This document shows positions 1 through 12,375 of a stretch of 64,000 nt of DNA, in pieces. Under the pieces are notes generated by a model. The model saw only the letters and a program-made list of their open reading frames with translations. It did not search any database and was not told where the DNA came from. The translations under genes and the position numbers were made by a program. This DNA comes from Muscardinus avellanarius (lineage: Eukaryota; Chordata; Mammalia; Rodentia; Gliridae). Each line of letters starts with the position of its first letter. Positions within the stretch are counted from its first letter, which is position 1. The DNA lies in contig OY726559.1 in assembly GCA_963383645.1 (NCBI GenBank), forward strand, positions 125,823,721 to 125,887,720. The letters run 5' to 3'.

Positions 1-116
1 GGGTCTCACTGAGTTGCAAAGGGCCTCACTAAGTAGTAGCTGAGGCTGTCTGTGAACCATGATCCTCCTGTCTCAGCCTCCCAAATGCTGAGATTACAAG
101 CATGTGCCACCATGCC
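1..116 (-). mobile_element. dimeric B1/ID-type SINE, cut by window edge
   Basis: Read on the minus strand this is the 7SL/B1-like left half (ACCATGCC...TGTAATCTCAGCATTTGGGAGG...TGAGACCC). The ID half lies outside the window. Confidence 0.85.
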
Positions 117-232
117 TTTATTTTTATTTTGAAACAAGATCTCACTAGGTTGATGAGTCTCCCTATTTTCTAAAGTTGTCCTTAGAATCCAAGTATTGGG
201 ATTATAGGCGAGCGCCACCATGCCCAGCTCAC
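117..232 (-). mobile_element. older B1-like SINE monomer
   Basis: A second, more diverged copy in the same orientation abuts the first. It carries the GAGCTGGGCATGGTGGCGC-type start (at about 232) and a TTTCAAAATAAAAATAAA tail. Roughly 20% of its positions look mutated, so it predates its neighbour. Confidence 0.6.
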
Positions 233-519
233 TCTTTCCATCTATAACAGATGTGTTTCAGCCTTTGGCTGAATGTACATAATAATTATCACTAATGAAT
301 ATAAATGATATAACTCAACCTGCTTACAGAATCCACCCATGTCATTCAGGGAAGACTTGAGTTTGGAAATGAGATGTATGCTATGTTCTTGGACTTGAAG
401 ATGACCCAGAGGTTACAGAAGCTAAGAACAATTAAATTAATTAGCAATTAATTAGCAAGAAAAATCCAAACCCATGGAATTTGACACTTCCAATCCTAGG
501 CACTATTGCAAAGAAAATG
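233..519. other. no gene seen
   Basis: AT-rich unique sequence with no coding signal, RNA gene or recognised repeat. Confidence 0.5.
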
Positions 520-651
520 AAAAGAAAAGAAAAGAAAAGAAAAGAAAAGAAAAGAAAAGAAAAGAAAAGAAAAGAAGAGAAGAGAAGAGAAGAGAAGAGA
601 AGAGAAAAGAAAAGAAAAGAAAAGAAAAGAAAAGAAAAGAAAAAGAGAAAA
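520..651 (+). repeat. (AAAAG)n/(AGAAG)n microsatellite
   Basis: Homopurine pentamer repeat of AAAAG with a central block of GAAGA units. It creates artefactual Lys/Glu/Arg-rich open frames on plus and Phe/Leu/Ser-rich frames on minus. Confidence 0.95.
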
Positions 652-2078
652 TAAAAGACCCTATTCTCCATGTGGACATTTAGCCACAGGGTAGAATATT
701 TAGTTCTACATAACCCAGCAACTGAGAGATATTGTGGCTGGAAATTCGGAGAATAACTTTAAAATAATAAGAGCTCAGTCAAAAAGAACAGAGAAAGCAA
801 AAACAGATGAAAAGAATTATACTTCCTTAGCTCATGGGGACATTGCCTTGTGAGATAATGAGTGGAATACAAAGCTGTTTGGCATTCATATACTAGGCTA
901 AAACATGTCACCATTTTTGAGGTTGCTTTTGAGTTATTCTTGATTCTTTGTAACATAGCAGAGAACCCCAAGTCAACCTAAGAATAACTAAACTAGATGT
1001 TCAAAAGTTCTTGTCCAAAGCTCACTCTATTCACAGAATAACCACAGGGCTCACATCCTACTCCTATTTGTGTTTAGTTTATATACCACCCAGACTAGGA
1101 AGCCAAAATGATTTTCTAACTCAGAGCATATTTAAAGTTAGAGGGTATGAAAATAGCAGTGGAATAAAGGCAATGGCGAAAAACACTGTAAGATGCAATC
1201 AAGACAAAAAAAAACAGAAACCAGACAGAAGAGTTCTTGAAAATCAGACTGTGCTTCTTTAAAAGAATGTATATAGTTTGTTTCTGCAGTGGCACAGAGC
1301 TACAAAACGCTGGGAATTTCCCAAGTGATGGGACAGTTTAACCTAATTAGGTGACCCAGGGTGGGATCTTTATCTCTAGATAGATTCAATATGGAGATTG
1401 GTAACTGGAGAAACCAAACATGTGACAAGGAGTAAGAACTTTCATTCCCTCACACATCTCAGGGGAGGGAGAGGATACTGGAGATTGAGTTATAAAATCC
1501 TTTGAATGGGGAGGTTTAGAGAGCTTTCAGGTAGGTGAATACATAAAGGTGTTGGGAGGAGGTTGGGCCCAGAGAAAGCATGGAGGCTCCACCCCCTTCT
1601 TCACCCATGCATCCCTTCAACATTACTGTGTCACATGCTTTGTGATAACAAGTTTAAAAAGGTAATCTTCAGTTATTCAGAAAACTCACAGGACACCTCA
1701 TTTGTTTTCTGTGGGCTAAGGACCCCATGCCTGGTATTCTGACACCCCTCAAACACTGAGTCCATCACCATTAGCAGCAGTACCTGCCTTTGAGGATGTT
1801 GTAATGGAGTATATTTCACATGTGGAAAGGTCCTAAGAGAGCATACAAATTTTCAATTCCCAGAGGCCACAACTTAGTCCAAGCAAGTGCAGGGAAAGTT
1901 CCTAGGTCCTACAATAATCTGGGGACAGAGACTAGAGAACTGAGGTCCCCCCATATTAAGGCCCCTCCATAGTTTCTAGGAAATTAAATACAGTGCACAA
2001 AGGAAAACCATAAATTTAGCCTCTGTAAGCTGCCTGCCTAACTCTCCCTTATAAAGGGATTAGAAAAGCCAAGTCAGA
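652..2078. other. unique sequence, no gene seen
   Basis: About 1.4 kb without a convincing ORF, splice-flanked exon or recognised repeat. The short open frames near 760-970 and 1011-1262 have no start context or recognisable domain. Confidence 0.5.
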
Positions 2079-2282
2079 GCCAGGCGTGGTGGCGCACACT
2101 TGTAATCCCAGCATTTGGGAGGCTGAGATGGGAGATTTGTGCAAGTTCAAAGCCAGCCTCAGCTACTTAGGCCCTTTGCAACTCAGTGAGACCCTGTTTC
2201 AGGATAAAGAATAAAAAATAGGTCTGGGGGGTCTAGCTCGGAAGTAGAATACCCCTGAGTTCCATCGCCAGTGCTGAAGAAA

Positions 2283-2334
<52 letters not shown>
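2079..2334 (+). mobile_element. dimeric B1/ID-type SINE with (GAAA)n tail
   Basis: Left half starts GCCAGGCGTGGTGGCGCAC. The A-rich linker 'AAAGAATAAAAAATAGG' leads to an ID half (GGTCTAGCTCGGAAGTAGAA... GTTCCATCGCCAGTGCTG). The A-tail has become a (GAAA)n microsatellite at about 2277-2334. Confidence 0.9.
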
Positions 2335-3019
2335 CCGGCCAAGTTGGGTAGCAAAAAGGACCTAGGGAATAATTCGGGAGTATACCCAACAGTTCTCTTG
2401 CTAGATTCTACTGCCAAAACCTTCACAGTTGCCTGTGCCCTTCTTTTTAAAACTATGTTTCAAAAAAGGCTTTACCCAAGAAGCCCACTAGGCTAGCCAT
2501 ACCTGCTTCTGACTTTTACAGAATCTCAATTCTTCTACTGAACAGCCAGATATTTCCCTGATAATTCTAGCCTAAGTGTCCTCATAGACAGAAGCCAGTA
2601 ATGGAGATACTAAGCCCTACTTCCTAGGATAGTTGCAAAGATTCAGTAAAATGATGTGTTTAAAGAATTTATGGCAACATCTTGCAAATATTAAGCATTG
2701 AATTAAAGTGTTAATACATCCAACAGCAACCTCTAAGGGCTTGGGCAAGAAACAGCCAAGTTGCCAGGTAGGTCTCAGTTTTGTACCTGCCTTAGCATAT
2801 TTAGTCTTGCTACTTTGGTTCCACTTCAGCCTTACTTGCCTTGAGCTCTTGGAGATCAGGGTTCCTGCATGCACATTGCCTGCATATGTGAATCAAAATG
2901 CCCCTCTCTTTTGTTGCCCTTCTCTCATTAGCTTAGCATCCCCAGAATGGCAACTTAGGCAGTGTCTTTGACAGTGGTTAACATGGACCAGCTCCTCTGC
3001 AGCTGCCTATGCCCGAGCT
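2335..3019. other. unique sequence, no gene seen
   Basis: No domain-bearing frame, RNA gene or recognised repeat. The overlapping opposite-strand frames near 2617-2971 are mutually shadowing and look random. Confidence 0.45.
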
Positions 3020-3200
3020 GATAAATAGTAACTAACACTTCAACAGTTGTTAGACTCATTGACAAGGCAATTTCACATATAGAATTTCATTTGATCCTTG
3101 CAATTACCCTGAAAGGTGAGCAGGACACTTATTATTATCCCCATCTTAGAGAAGAGGAGAAAACAGAGGCTCAGAGTGTGAGAATGACTTGCCTCTCACC
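3020..3200 (+). mobile_element. MIR fossil
   Basis: Contains the MIR core and 3' hallmarks in order: 'TTCATTTGATCCTTGCAA', 'TTATTATCCCCATCTTAGA', 'GAGGAGAAAACAGAGGCTCAGAG' (split here) and 'GACTTGCC'. MIR is an ancient mammalian tRNA-derived SINE, long inactive. Confidence 0.75.
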
Positions 3201-3770
3201 TCAAGTGGGCCTGATACATTTTTGGAATTGGCAACATCCTTGTCTGGTTCATCAGCTCTCAAGAGAGGACCTCAATCCTTCCCTTGGATGACCATTAAAA
3301 TATGTGACTGCCGCTGTGCCCTGTCCACTTGATGGAGATTTACTAAACACATTTCTCTAGGACTTTAGCATCCAGGACTCTTGCATCTCATCCCCAGCAA
3401 TTTCTTTTTACCTTATTGACAGCGTACATCTATTCAATAGAGGTCAGCAACCCATAGTCAAATCTGGCCCATAGCTTTCTTGTGTATATTCTATAAGCTA
3501 AGAATTTTAAGCGTCTATGGGGGAAATAACAGAAACTAAAGTACAGACAAAAGGGGAACTGTAATAGAGATGTATGTGGTCCACCAAGCCTAATTATTTG
3601 CTATCAGCCCTTAAAGAAAAGGCTTGTTGGCTCCTGAGACAGAGTGTGACTCCATTTTGCTTTGGAACCTTAGAAGCTTGGGGCCTTATTTGTGGTCCTT
3701 TTTCAACACCTCTAAAAGATTTCACATACTATGTTTTGGAACTCTTATTCTGAACTCCATTTTACTCCTC
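3201..3770. other. unique sequence, no gene seen
   Basis: No coding or RNA signal recognised. Confidence 0.45.
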
Positions 3771-3942
3771 ATTTATTTATTTTTTGTTTCTTGGTGATAC
3801 AAGAGATTATACCCAGGAGTGCTCTACAACTAAATATACCCCAGCCCCTTTTATATTTTTTATTTGGAAACAGGGTCTTGTTAAGCTGCTGAGGCTGGCC
3901 TTGAACTTGTGATCCTTCTGCCCAAGTTGCTGAGATTACGTT
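3771..3942 (-). mobile_element. old B1/ID-type SINE
   Basis: On the minus strand the left half is degraded (starts near CGTAATCTCAGCAACTTGGG). The linker and an ID-like half (GGGGTATATTTAGTTGTAGAGC) follow. Diverged and truncated at the 5' end. Confidence 0.7.
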
Positions 3943-4523
3943 TTGTTCTTGAAAGAAATATTTGATGCAACTCTTTTGATGCTGATAATATTGGGACCAC
4001 CACTGACAACCCTAAAATAACAACTATTAAGCATTTTAGTTCCTTTAATACCAAGCCATATTTGTGACTGATACCCCACTTTGTCCTATACTCAAGGGAA
4101 TCCTTGAGCCCTTCCCCTTCTCAATCCATTGAGAAGTTGCTTCAAAATCCGCTACCTAATGTTTCTCTTGACTCATTTTTTATTTTCTAATTTTTAATAT
4201 AAGTACCAGAAAGAAATTTTAATCATAAAGTCCTATGGAAATCAATGTAATGATTAAGGTGAGGTTCTCAATATAGAAACTTAATTTTTTCTGTATTTTA
4301 TGACCAAAGAGCTTTGCATTTCTAAAAATAGATTCTCAGTGTTTCATCTTGCACCAAAATAGTTTTTCTTACACAATAATCATTTTTTAACATGATTGAA
4401 TCCTTTTGGGAGTGAGGATTTGGGGAATATAATTAAAAATTTTTCTTAACATTGGCATGAGCCCAGTTCACCCCATGTGACATCCAGTGCTTTCTTCCTC
4501 CAATACCTCAAAGTAAAAATCAA

Positions 4524-4705
4524 GCTTGTGGATGTGGTTGCACAAGTCTCTAATCCCAGTACTTGGGAGGTTGAAACTGAAGGGTTGCAGATTGTAGGTC
4601 AGCCTCAGCAATTTAGTGAGAACCTATTTCAAAATAAAACGTAAAAATGGCTGAGATTAGAATTCCCCTAGATTTAATCCCCAGTACAAAACAAAAACAA
4701 AAACA
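4524..4705 (+). mobile_element. old B1/ID-type SINE
   Basis: Recognisable 'CTAATCCCAGTACTTGGGAGG', 'TCAGCCTCAGCAATTTAGTG', linker 'TTTCAAAATAAAACGTAAAA' and ID half ending 'AATCCCCAGTACAAAAC'. Diverged from the younger copies. Confidence 0.75.
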
Positions 4706-4944
4706 GGTTCATAAATGGAAACAGTGAGTGCCAAACACTATTGCTTAGTGACCACTTTTAGCTATTGTCACTGTCAAGGAAGGCCCATCCAAAAGCAGGC
4801 TCTGAACTTTTTATGTTACCATGTTACCTCAGGAGGCAGGCGTGCCAATCAAGCTTTCTCCCAACTGTTTTGGATCAGGTATTCTCTATTCCAAAGGAAG
4901 AGACATGAGATAAAAGTTTGTTCCTAATTATTTGGGGATGGGAC

Positions 4945-5130
4945 CAAATGGCTGGGTTTGGGTCCCTCCTTCACCATTCTCCATATGAACCAGTCTTGAA
5001 CCAGTCATTTCCCCTCTCTGAATCTGCTTCTTGATATCTAGAAAGGGACCTACACCTGCTCTAACAACCTCCTGGAGGTGTCATAAATTGCATGGGTGAG
5101 AGTGGATGTTAAGGTACCAAATAACTCTTG
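4945..5130 (+). mobile_element. MIR fossil
   Basis: 'GAACCAGTCATTTCCCCTCT', 'CTGAATCTGCTTCTTGATATC' and the 'CCTCCTGGAGGTGTCATAAAT' stretch follow the order of the MIR core (loss-of-acid/leading '...CACTTAACCTCTCTGAGCC...' type sequence). Confidence 0.6.
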
Positions 5131-6330
5131 GAAGTCCTATACACTCTACAAGATTTCTTTTTTATAATCAGCTCTTTTACAATCTGCCTAAGATAGTGGG
5201 TTGGGGTCATCAGCCACCTTATAGCTCTGCTCAGTGGCTCTAAGAACGTGTACAGGTGAATTTTTCCAGGGGAAGTGGAAGTGGTTTGATTTTTTCTCCA
5301 TCTGGGAAGGAGAAAGTTAGAAAAACCTCTTTACAAAGGAGACAGAAGACAATACATGCATCCTCCAAACACTTTAAATGACACCCTATCCTTCCATGGA
5401 GAATTTCTAACTTTAAAAAAATGAGAAAAGAGCCCTATCCTGTGCTGGTAATTAAAAAAGAGTTGAGGAACCTGGAATTCAAAGTAATAATGACCACACC
5501 CTGGCTCCAGGGAAAGGTCCAGATAACCTTGGACATTATCCACTTCAAATTGTCATGACTGTGTGCTACATATATTATATACCTCCACACAGAATAAACA
5601 TCTTACTTGTGTGTTTTATTTCCCTCCCCAAGCTCAGTAATTAAACCCTGTGTGCTACATTTATTAACTTGAGAGTGTGCCTTTTATTCGATAGATCAAA
5701 GATTAAACATATATATATTTTTTTCAAACCAGCCATTGCCTTTAAAGAGCACTGACTTCCCTCCTCCCTTCCTTACAAATGTTGTTCTTTGGGGTGGCTT
5801 TTGCCTGGGGACTTTTTTTATCCTAAGACTTGGTCATACCACAGGTTGACTTGGAGAGATGTGTGTTGAACCCAATGGGGCCAGCAACATTTGCAGAGGA
5901 GGTGTGTGGCATGACTTCAGGACTGCTGGCTAGGCTAGAGGAGCAGCTTCTAGCAATCAACAGGATTGCTTTAAGGCATCTTCTATCTCTGCCTCTTTCT
6001 TTTTTTATTGGAAACACTACTGTACCCACATTATGTAAAATACCCTGTATCCCACATTAAAGGAGAGATGAATAAAATTATGAGTTGAACTGAGTTGAAG
6101 ATGATTTGTAAACATGTTTCATTTTGCAAAAGTTCAATTAAATATTTATTAATATCAATTTTATAGTTCTAGATTTTTAATCAGTGACTTCCTTCTAGGA
6201 TCCCAACATTACAAATTTCAGTATCCCAGACTCTATGCTTATGGATCCAGTAGTTTAATAGCCTTGTTGCCAATTCTCACTCCTTGTGTTCTAAAAGAAG
6301 GTCTACGGTGGAAATGTGTGGTGTTCTTAC
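5131..6330. other. unique sequence, no gene seen
   Basis: No recognised element. The opposed frames at 5823-6060 overlap each other on both strands and lack any recognisable motif. Confidence 0.4.
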
Positions 6331-6631
6331 CTGGGCTGCTTCTTCCCCTCTGCATAGCTCAGTCGATATGGTATCGTTTCCATGGCCTATCACCCTTTCC
6401 CTCCCTAGCTTCTGAATATTAGGGAGAGCATCCGACTTCTTACTTTGTGTGACTGACTGATCTCAGCATAATGTTCTCCAGTTCTATCCATTTCCCCACA
6501 AATGACATCATTTTGTTCGTTTTTATATTGGAGTAAAATTATACTGTGTACATATCTCAGTTTTGTAATTCATTCATCTGTTGATGAACATCTTGGCTGG
6601 TTCCATAGTTTGGCAGTTGTGAATTCAAGAA

Positions 6632-8652
6632 ACCAGCTTTTGTTTTTGTTGATTTATTGTAATGGTTTTCTGTTCTCTACTTCATTCATTTCTGCTCTGA
6701 TTTTAATAACTGCCTGTCTTCTATTGGCTTTGGGGCTAGCCTGTTCCTGCTTTTTAAGGGCTTTAAGGTGTGTCATTAGATTATTTATTTGCGATTTTCT
6801 GTTCTTATGTGGGCATTCAGTGCTATGAATTTTCCTCTTAACACTGCCTTCACAGTGTCCTAGAGGTTCATTCAGCAATGTGGTATTCAGTGTGCATGTG
6901 TTTATGTGGTTTCTCTGGGTCTTCTTATAGTTGATTTCTATTGTGGTCTGAAAAGACACAGGGGAATATGCCACATTTTTTTAAATTTGCTAGTGCTAAC
7001 TTTGTGGCCCAGGATGTAGTCTACTTTGGAGTAGCTGAGAAGCTGAGAAAAATTTGAACTCTGCTATAGTTGTGTGGAATATTCTATAAGTGTTTAACAG
7101 GTCCATTTTTTTGATGATGTTCTTTAAGTCTGAAGCATTTTTAATGACCTTTTGTCTAGAAAATCAGTCTAATGGTGTGAGAGGAGTGTTGAAGTCTCCC
7201 ACTATTATTGTACTGGGACTTAGGTGTGACTTAATATCAGTTTGTTTTATGAAAGTGGCTGCACCTATATTTGGGACATAAATGTTGACTGTCAATATTT
7301 CTTCTTGCTGTATTCTTTTACCAGTAAAAATGACCTGCTTTGTCTCTTCTGATAAGTTTGGGCTTGACGTCTAATATGTCTGATATCATAATTGCTAATC
7401 CTGCTTGTCTTCTAGTTCCATTGGCATGGATTACCTTGATCTAGCCCTTCACCTTTAGTTTGTGACTATCTTTATTTGTAAGGTATGTTTCTTGCAGAAA
7501 GCATATAGATGGATTCTTGTTTTTAATCCATTTTTCCACCTTGTGTCTTATTACTGGGGAGTTGAGGCCATTTATATTCAGCATGATTATTGAGAGATAC
7601 TTTTTAATTCCTAAAATTTTGAGTTTTAACTGTTTGAGGTAGTGCTTGTTCTTCTTTGTGTAGTTGTTTGTTTGATGGAAATTATTATTACCCTGGTTCT
7701 GGATTTATTACTTATTTATTCCTGGTAGTTAATCTCTTTGCATATTTTCTCTAGTGCTGTTTTGGAAGACAAATTCTTTCAGCTTCTGTTTGTCATGAAA
7801 GATTTTTATTTACCTGTCCAATCTGAGAAATAATTTTGTGGGCAGAAATTTTTGGCTGCAAGTTGTTTTCTTTCAGAGTTTGAGATATGTTGCTTCAGGC
7901 CCTCCTGGCTTTCATGACTTAGTTTGGGAATTCTGGGTTTGCCTCTGAATGTCACTTGGTCTTTTGCCTTTGTTGCCTTTAAAATTCTCTCCTTGGCATC
8001 TACATTAGTCAGTTTGACTGTTATGTGGCATGGTGAACCTTTTCTTTGATCTTGTCTAGAGTGGGTTCTATATGTTTTCTGTACCTATGTATTGACATCT
8101 TTTTTATGTTTGGAAAATTTTGACATTACTAACCTATTATTCTTAGGTTAGCTCTTTTAAAATTAGCCCATATTTCTTTGATGTCCAATTCATGGTATAG
8201 AATTGTTTTTTCTAAGTTATATACTGTATGTTCATTTTTGGAGTGGTCATCTTCTAAAAGCAAATTCTATTTTCCATGTGGTCTTGTCTATTGTTCATAG
8301 TTTGTACTGATGCCTTCACTTCAATGATTGCTTCCTTTACTTTCTTCAGAGCTTCTTTCTGATTTTTGTTCAGGGTGTTGAGTCTGTTTATTTGTTCCTT
8401 TAATCCTTTCAGGATTTCTCTAAATTCTTTTCAGAAATCCTGTATCATTTTTAGTATTAAAGTTCTGATTTGGCCTTCTGGCAATCTCTGCAATTCTGTG
8501 TTGGCAGATTCTGTTATTATGGGATTATGAGAGCTCATTGTTTCCTTGTTATTCCTCCTTCTTATGGTTTTACTTTTCTTAAGTTTGTATCTTTGTTGCT
8601 TTTGACAGCTTTTTTTCACTCTGTGGGTGTCAGCTAGTATATACAAGGGCAA
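6632..8652 (-). pseudogene. L1 ORF1 and ORF2 (endonuclease part) remnants
   Basis: Minus-strand translation near 8,431-8,652 gives an ORF1 N-terminus containing MSSHNP and a 'NTELQRLPEGQIR' stretch. This matches the N-terminal type of the ORF1 at 15,256 (VHNPTTSEPD). Near 7,780 the ORF1 C-terminal 'SFHDKQ' equivalent is present. The ORF2 endonuclease section (7,090-7,590 read on minus) is frameshifted. No full-length frame survives. Confidence 0.75.
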
Positions 8653-10083
8653 GTTGTTTTGTATTTAATGGTGAAGGTTGAATGAGGAGGAAGGTGATGA
8701 AATAGTAAATGCAAAAATATAGTAAATAGCAGATAGAAACAAACAGTATGAGAATTTGAGTGTAGTAAGGTAATATAGAGTAGATATTTGAGAATGTGTG
8801 TGTATGAGGAGGATTCTAATGACCAGTGTATTTAGGAATAGTTATATAAAGTGGATTTAATATAAGACAAAGAAAAAAGGGAAAGCGAGAGGAGAGGAGA
8901 TAAGAAAAAGGGAAGAAGCTAATAAAAGGGTAAAAAGGAGAGCAAAACAAATAAGTACACACATACACATACAAAAGGAAAAAAAGGAAACCAAACAACA
9001 GCTAAATAAAACAACCCTGTAAATATTTGAATATTGAACAGACTTGGCCTCTGCAGTCCTCCTGAATCTGTGTGGATTCTTTCAGCCACTTAAGGTTCAC
9101 TTTCTATATTACATTCTCACACATGTTCCAAGCACTCTCATTTGCTCTGAAACCTATAGTAATGATGTCAGTTCGTAACCCCACTTTTTGATCTACTCAA
9201 TGATTGGCCTACTGTCTCTTTATCTGTGCAGGTGTTGAGTACCACAAGCACCTCTCTTGCTGCAAGCCTGGGTTTCTGAGTTCTCAAAAAGAGCCTGTCT
9301 CAGTCTATGCAGGCAGCCGGTATCACTGGGGCTGGATCTAGTATAAGCACAGGTTTCTATGCTTTCCACAAACCCTGAGCTTGTGTTTTCCCCCACCTAC
9401 TTAGGCAGCAAGTGCCATTGGAAACAGCCCCAATATATACATAGCAGTCCACATTTTCCACAGGTAAGACTGGATTGGTCTGATTTATCCTGGTTCATCA
9501 TGATTGAGTGGTCCGTGGTAACCTCTGAAGGCTCTACTAGGACATTGTGCCCTGGGAATGTAGGCTTCTTTTCCCAATTGGCTCTGGGGGCTGTCTGCTA
9601 ATCAGCACTTCTGCTATGTCCAACAGCAGACTCCAACCCCACCTTCATCAGAGTGAAGCACAAAGTTTCAGACCCTGCTAATCTATCGCTTGCTGCACCA
9701 GTTCCTGTGGCTGCATTTGGTGGTCTCCTGCAGGAACAGTGAGTTCACTTATGGTATTGTCGAGTGCCACTCTGGATCTCTGTAGGATACCTTGAGCTCA
9801 GCTGCCACTACTGTAGGTCTAGCTGAGGTCTGAGCAGTAGTATCTCTGTGGAGCGTGGGGCAGGGAGCTGACCTTTTAATGATTCCAATGAATGCTGCTG
9901 CTTAATTTACTTCAAAGGGCTGGCTTTTTTGCTGTGAGTTCTCTGGAGGTTCGCAGCAGTCCCAGCACAATGAGGCAAGATGGTGATGCTGCAGACCCAT
10001 GGCCACAGCCATTGGAGGCAGGCAAGGTACTTTTCTGTCTTCTGTTCCACCTTTTAGCCTTGTTTCTGCCTCCTTTCAATTCT

Positions 10084-10301
10084 TTTTTTTTTTTTTTTTC
10101 ACGGTACTGGAGAAAGATCCCTGGGGCATTTCACCTCTGAACTACACCCCCAGTCCTGTTTTTTATTCTTTATTTTGAAACAGGGTCTTACTGAGTTGCA
10201 AATGTCCTCATTAAGTAGCTGAGGCTGTCCACGAACTGCACTCCTCCTGTCTCAGCCTCCCAAATGCTGGGATTACAAGCATGTGTCACCATGCCTGGCT
10301 C
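10084..10301 (-). mobile_element. dimeric B1/ID-type SINE in L1 5' UTR
   Basis: Complete minus-strand copy with poly(T) at its left edge (10,084-10,099). It is flanked by an imperfect target duplication TCCTTTCAATTCT (10,071-10,083) / TCCTTCCAATTCT (10,302-10,314). It inserted into the pre-existing minus-strand L1. Confidence 0.9.
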
Positions 10302-10339
10302 TCCTTCCAATTCTTAGTATTCTGTTCAGTTTTATGCTT

Positions 10340-10341
<2 letters not shown>

Positions 10342-10370
<29 letters not shown>

Positions 10371-10579
10371 TTTTACAGTACTGGGGATGGAACCCAGGGG
10401 CACTTTTATCTCTGAGCTACACCTCCAGCCCTATTTTTTTTATTCTTTATTTGGAAACAGGATCTCACTGAGTTGCAAAGGGCCTCACTAAGTAGTACCT
10501 TAGGCTGTCCATAAACCGCAATCCTCCTGTCTCAGCCTCCCAAATTCTGGAATTACAAGCATGCACCACCACACCTGGC
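10342..10579 (-). mobile_element. dimeric B1/ID-type SINE with (TTTA)n tail
   Basis: Minus-strand copy with an A-tail that has become (TTTA)n (10,340-10,373). Target duplication TATGCTTTT at 10,333-10,341 and 10,580-10,588. The ID half has an intact-looking 'GGGTTCCATCCCCAG' equivalent. Confidence 0.9.
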
Positions 10580-10692
10580 TATGCTTTTTTAAAAATTTCT
10601 TGTCAAGATGCTATTTTCACAGTGATACAGATCTAGTGTTCGCAGGATTGAAGTGTGCTTTCTTCCCTCAGTTGCCATTTTCCTGGATATCC

Positions 10693-10995
10693 TGGAAGCT
10701 TTATTTGGGGCCAGTTTTGGATACTTTAGTCCATGTTCAGTTGACCCCACTGCTTTGGGCCTGTGTGGTGAAGCAGAACATTGTGGCAGGGAGCACGCGG
10801 TAGAGCAACTATGTTCACCTCAGATCAGCTGAGAAGCAGAAGAGAGAGGAGAGGGGAGGGTCCCAATACCCCTTCAATGGCACACCCCTCATGACTTTAC
10901 ATTCTCCCACTTGCTTCCCCTGATAGCCCCAAGGGTAGAGGCCAAACCTTTAACACAGTTTTTAGGGGATATTTCTGTTCCAAACCATAGCAAGT
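10693..10995 (+). mobile_element. LTR-like repeat fragment, 3' end
   Basis: Contains 'CTTTATTTGGGGCCAG', 'GCAGAACATTGTGGCAGG', 'GAAGCAGAAGAGAGAGG' and ends 'CCAAACCATAGCA'. The layout parallels the TG...CA element at 34,785-35,216, so this is probably the 3' part of a related non-coding LTR. Family not assigned. Confidence 0.45.
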
Positions 10996-11046
10996 CCTCT
11001 GTCTTTTCTGTCTCTTTTCAAGAAAAACAAAAGGACTAAGAAGCTC

Positions 11047-11279
11047 GCTTATTTATTTATTTATTTATTTATTTATTTGGTGGCACAGGGGGTGGAACCC
11101 AGAGGCTTTCTACCTCTGGGCTATACTCCCAGACCTATTTTATATTTTATTAGAAACAGGGTCTCAGTAAGTTGCTGAGAGCCTCACTAAGTAGCTGAGG
11201 CTGGCTTTGAACCTGTGTGATCCTCCTGTCTCAGCCTCCCAAGTGCGGGGATTACAAGCGTGTGCCACTACACCCGGCT
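11047..11279 (-). mobile_element. dimeric B1/ID-type SINE
   Basis: Minus-strand copy starting AGCCGGGTGTAGTGGCACAC with a (TTTA)n tail at 11,047-11,079. Target duplication TAAGAAGCTC at 11,037-11,046 and 11,280-11,289. Confidence 0.92.
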
Positions 11280-11939
11280 TAAGAAGCTCTTTTAAAAGAA
11301 CTCAGGCCCACTAAAGAACAACCCCGAATTTAATCATAGACTATATAGTATTCTACTACTCAATGCTATCACCACCTCAACAAGCTCCAGTGTAATGACA
11401 GTGGCTTCCAACTGAGAGAGCCGCATGAAATGGCTCCATTTAAGAAGGAATGCTTCAGGAAATCCAAAGACGACAGGGAAAACAAAAATGAGAATATTAG
11501 AGGAAATTGAAATCTCACATCTACGGCTACAACAAACATCAAATACAGCATAACTTCTAACTGGATAAACAGAAAGCCTCACCCTAATAGTCTACTTACC
11601 TCAATTTCTATTAATTAATATGGCATTCAACAACAACACAAAATTACATGGCATGTAAAAAGGCTATTAAAAAAAACCTGAAGGGACAGAGCAAATATGA
11701 GAAACATACTCAAATATTGCAGAGATAGTGGGATTATCAGATTGGAATTTAAATTAACCATGGCTAACATACTAAGGGCCCCAGTGGAAAAAGTAGACAA
11801 CATACAACGTCAGATGATCAATGTAAACAGAGATGAAAATTCTAAGAAAGAACCAAAAGAAAATATTTAAAAATAATATAAAAGAAATGAAGAATGTCTT
11901 TTCTCATGAATAGTCTGTGCTTAACTAAAAAAAAAAAAA

Positions 11940-12022
11940 TTCTGGGGAATTAGGTCACTGGAAGAGCACTTGCCTAGTATGCACAAGCCCTGGGTTTAAT
12001 TGTAAGCTCCAGAAAGAAAAAA
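11940..12022 (+). mobile_element. ID element (tRNA-derived SINE)
   Basis: 'TCACTGGAAGAGCACTTGCC', 'TAGTATGCACAAGCCCTGGG' and 'TTTAATTGTAAGCTCC' follow the rodent ID consensus, with an A-rich tail. This is a monomer without a 7SL half. Confidence 0.85.
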
Positions 12023-12239
12023 AATCAACGAGAAAATTCCATTTCCAGTTGGGTGAGGCAGCAGGGAGATAGGATCCCAAAGTGAAAAGCAAAGAGTTTG
12101 AAAAGAAGAGAAATATAAAGAATAAAATGTCCAGTAACTGTGGAACACTTGCAAAAGGTGTAACAAATGTACAATGAGATTTTCAGAGGAAGAAGAGATA
12201 AAAGGACAAAAGAAATATTTAAAATAATAATGGTTGTGG

Positions 12240-12375
12240 AGCTAAGCATAGTGGTAGATGTCTGTAATCTCTGCTACTCAAGAGGCTGAGGCAGAAAGGT
12301 TACAAACTCAAGGCCAGCCTAGACAACGTAGCCAGACACTCTTGCAAAATAAAAATTAAAAAGGACTGGGGATAG
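12240..12375 (+). mobile_element. B1-like SINE, 3' part lost
   Basis: 'GCTAAGCATAGTGGTAGATG', 'CTGCTACTCAAGAGGCTGAG', 'AGGCCAGCCTAGACAACGTAG' and the linker 'AAAATAAAAATTAAAAAGGA', with only the first bases of an ID half before the next SINE begins. Confidence 0.75.

Larger units (their letters stand above)
6331..10692 (-). mobile_element. decayed L1 (lineage II), 5' end retained
   Basis: Minus-strand L1 read from right to left. Its 5' end is near 10,692 with a YY1-like AAAATGGC at 10,674-10,681. A long 5' UTR (about 10,690-8,660, containing two SINEs) is followed by ORF1 remnants (about 8,650-7,730), the ORF2 endonuclease part (about 7,590-6,632), and then a jump straight to the ORF2 C-terminal/3' UTR part (about 6,631-6,331). 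Most of the reverse transcriptase region is deleted. Frameshifts and stops are numerous, so this copy is dead. The left boundary is approximate because no clear poly(T) or target duplication is visible. Confidence 0.8.

Noticed and set aside
441..683. Lys/Glu-rich and Phe-rich open frames.
   Set aside because: Products of the (AAAAG)n microsatellite.
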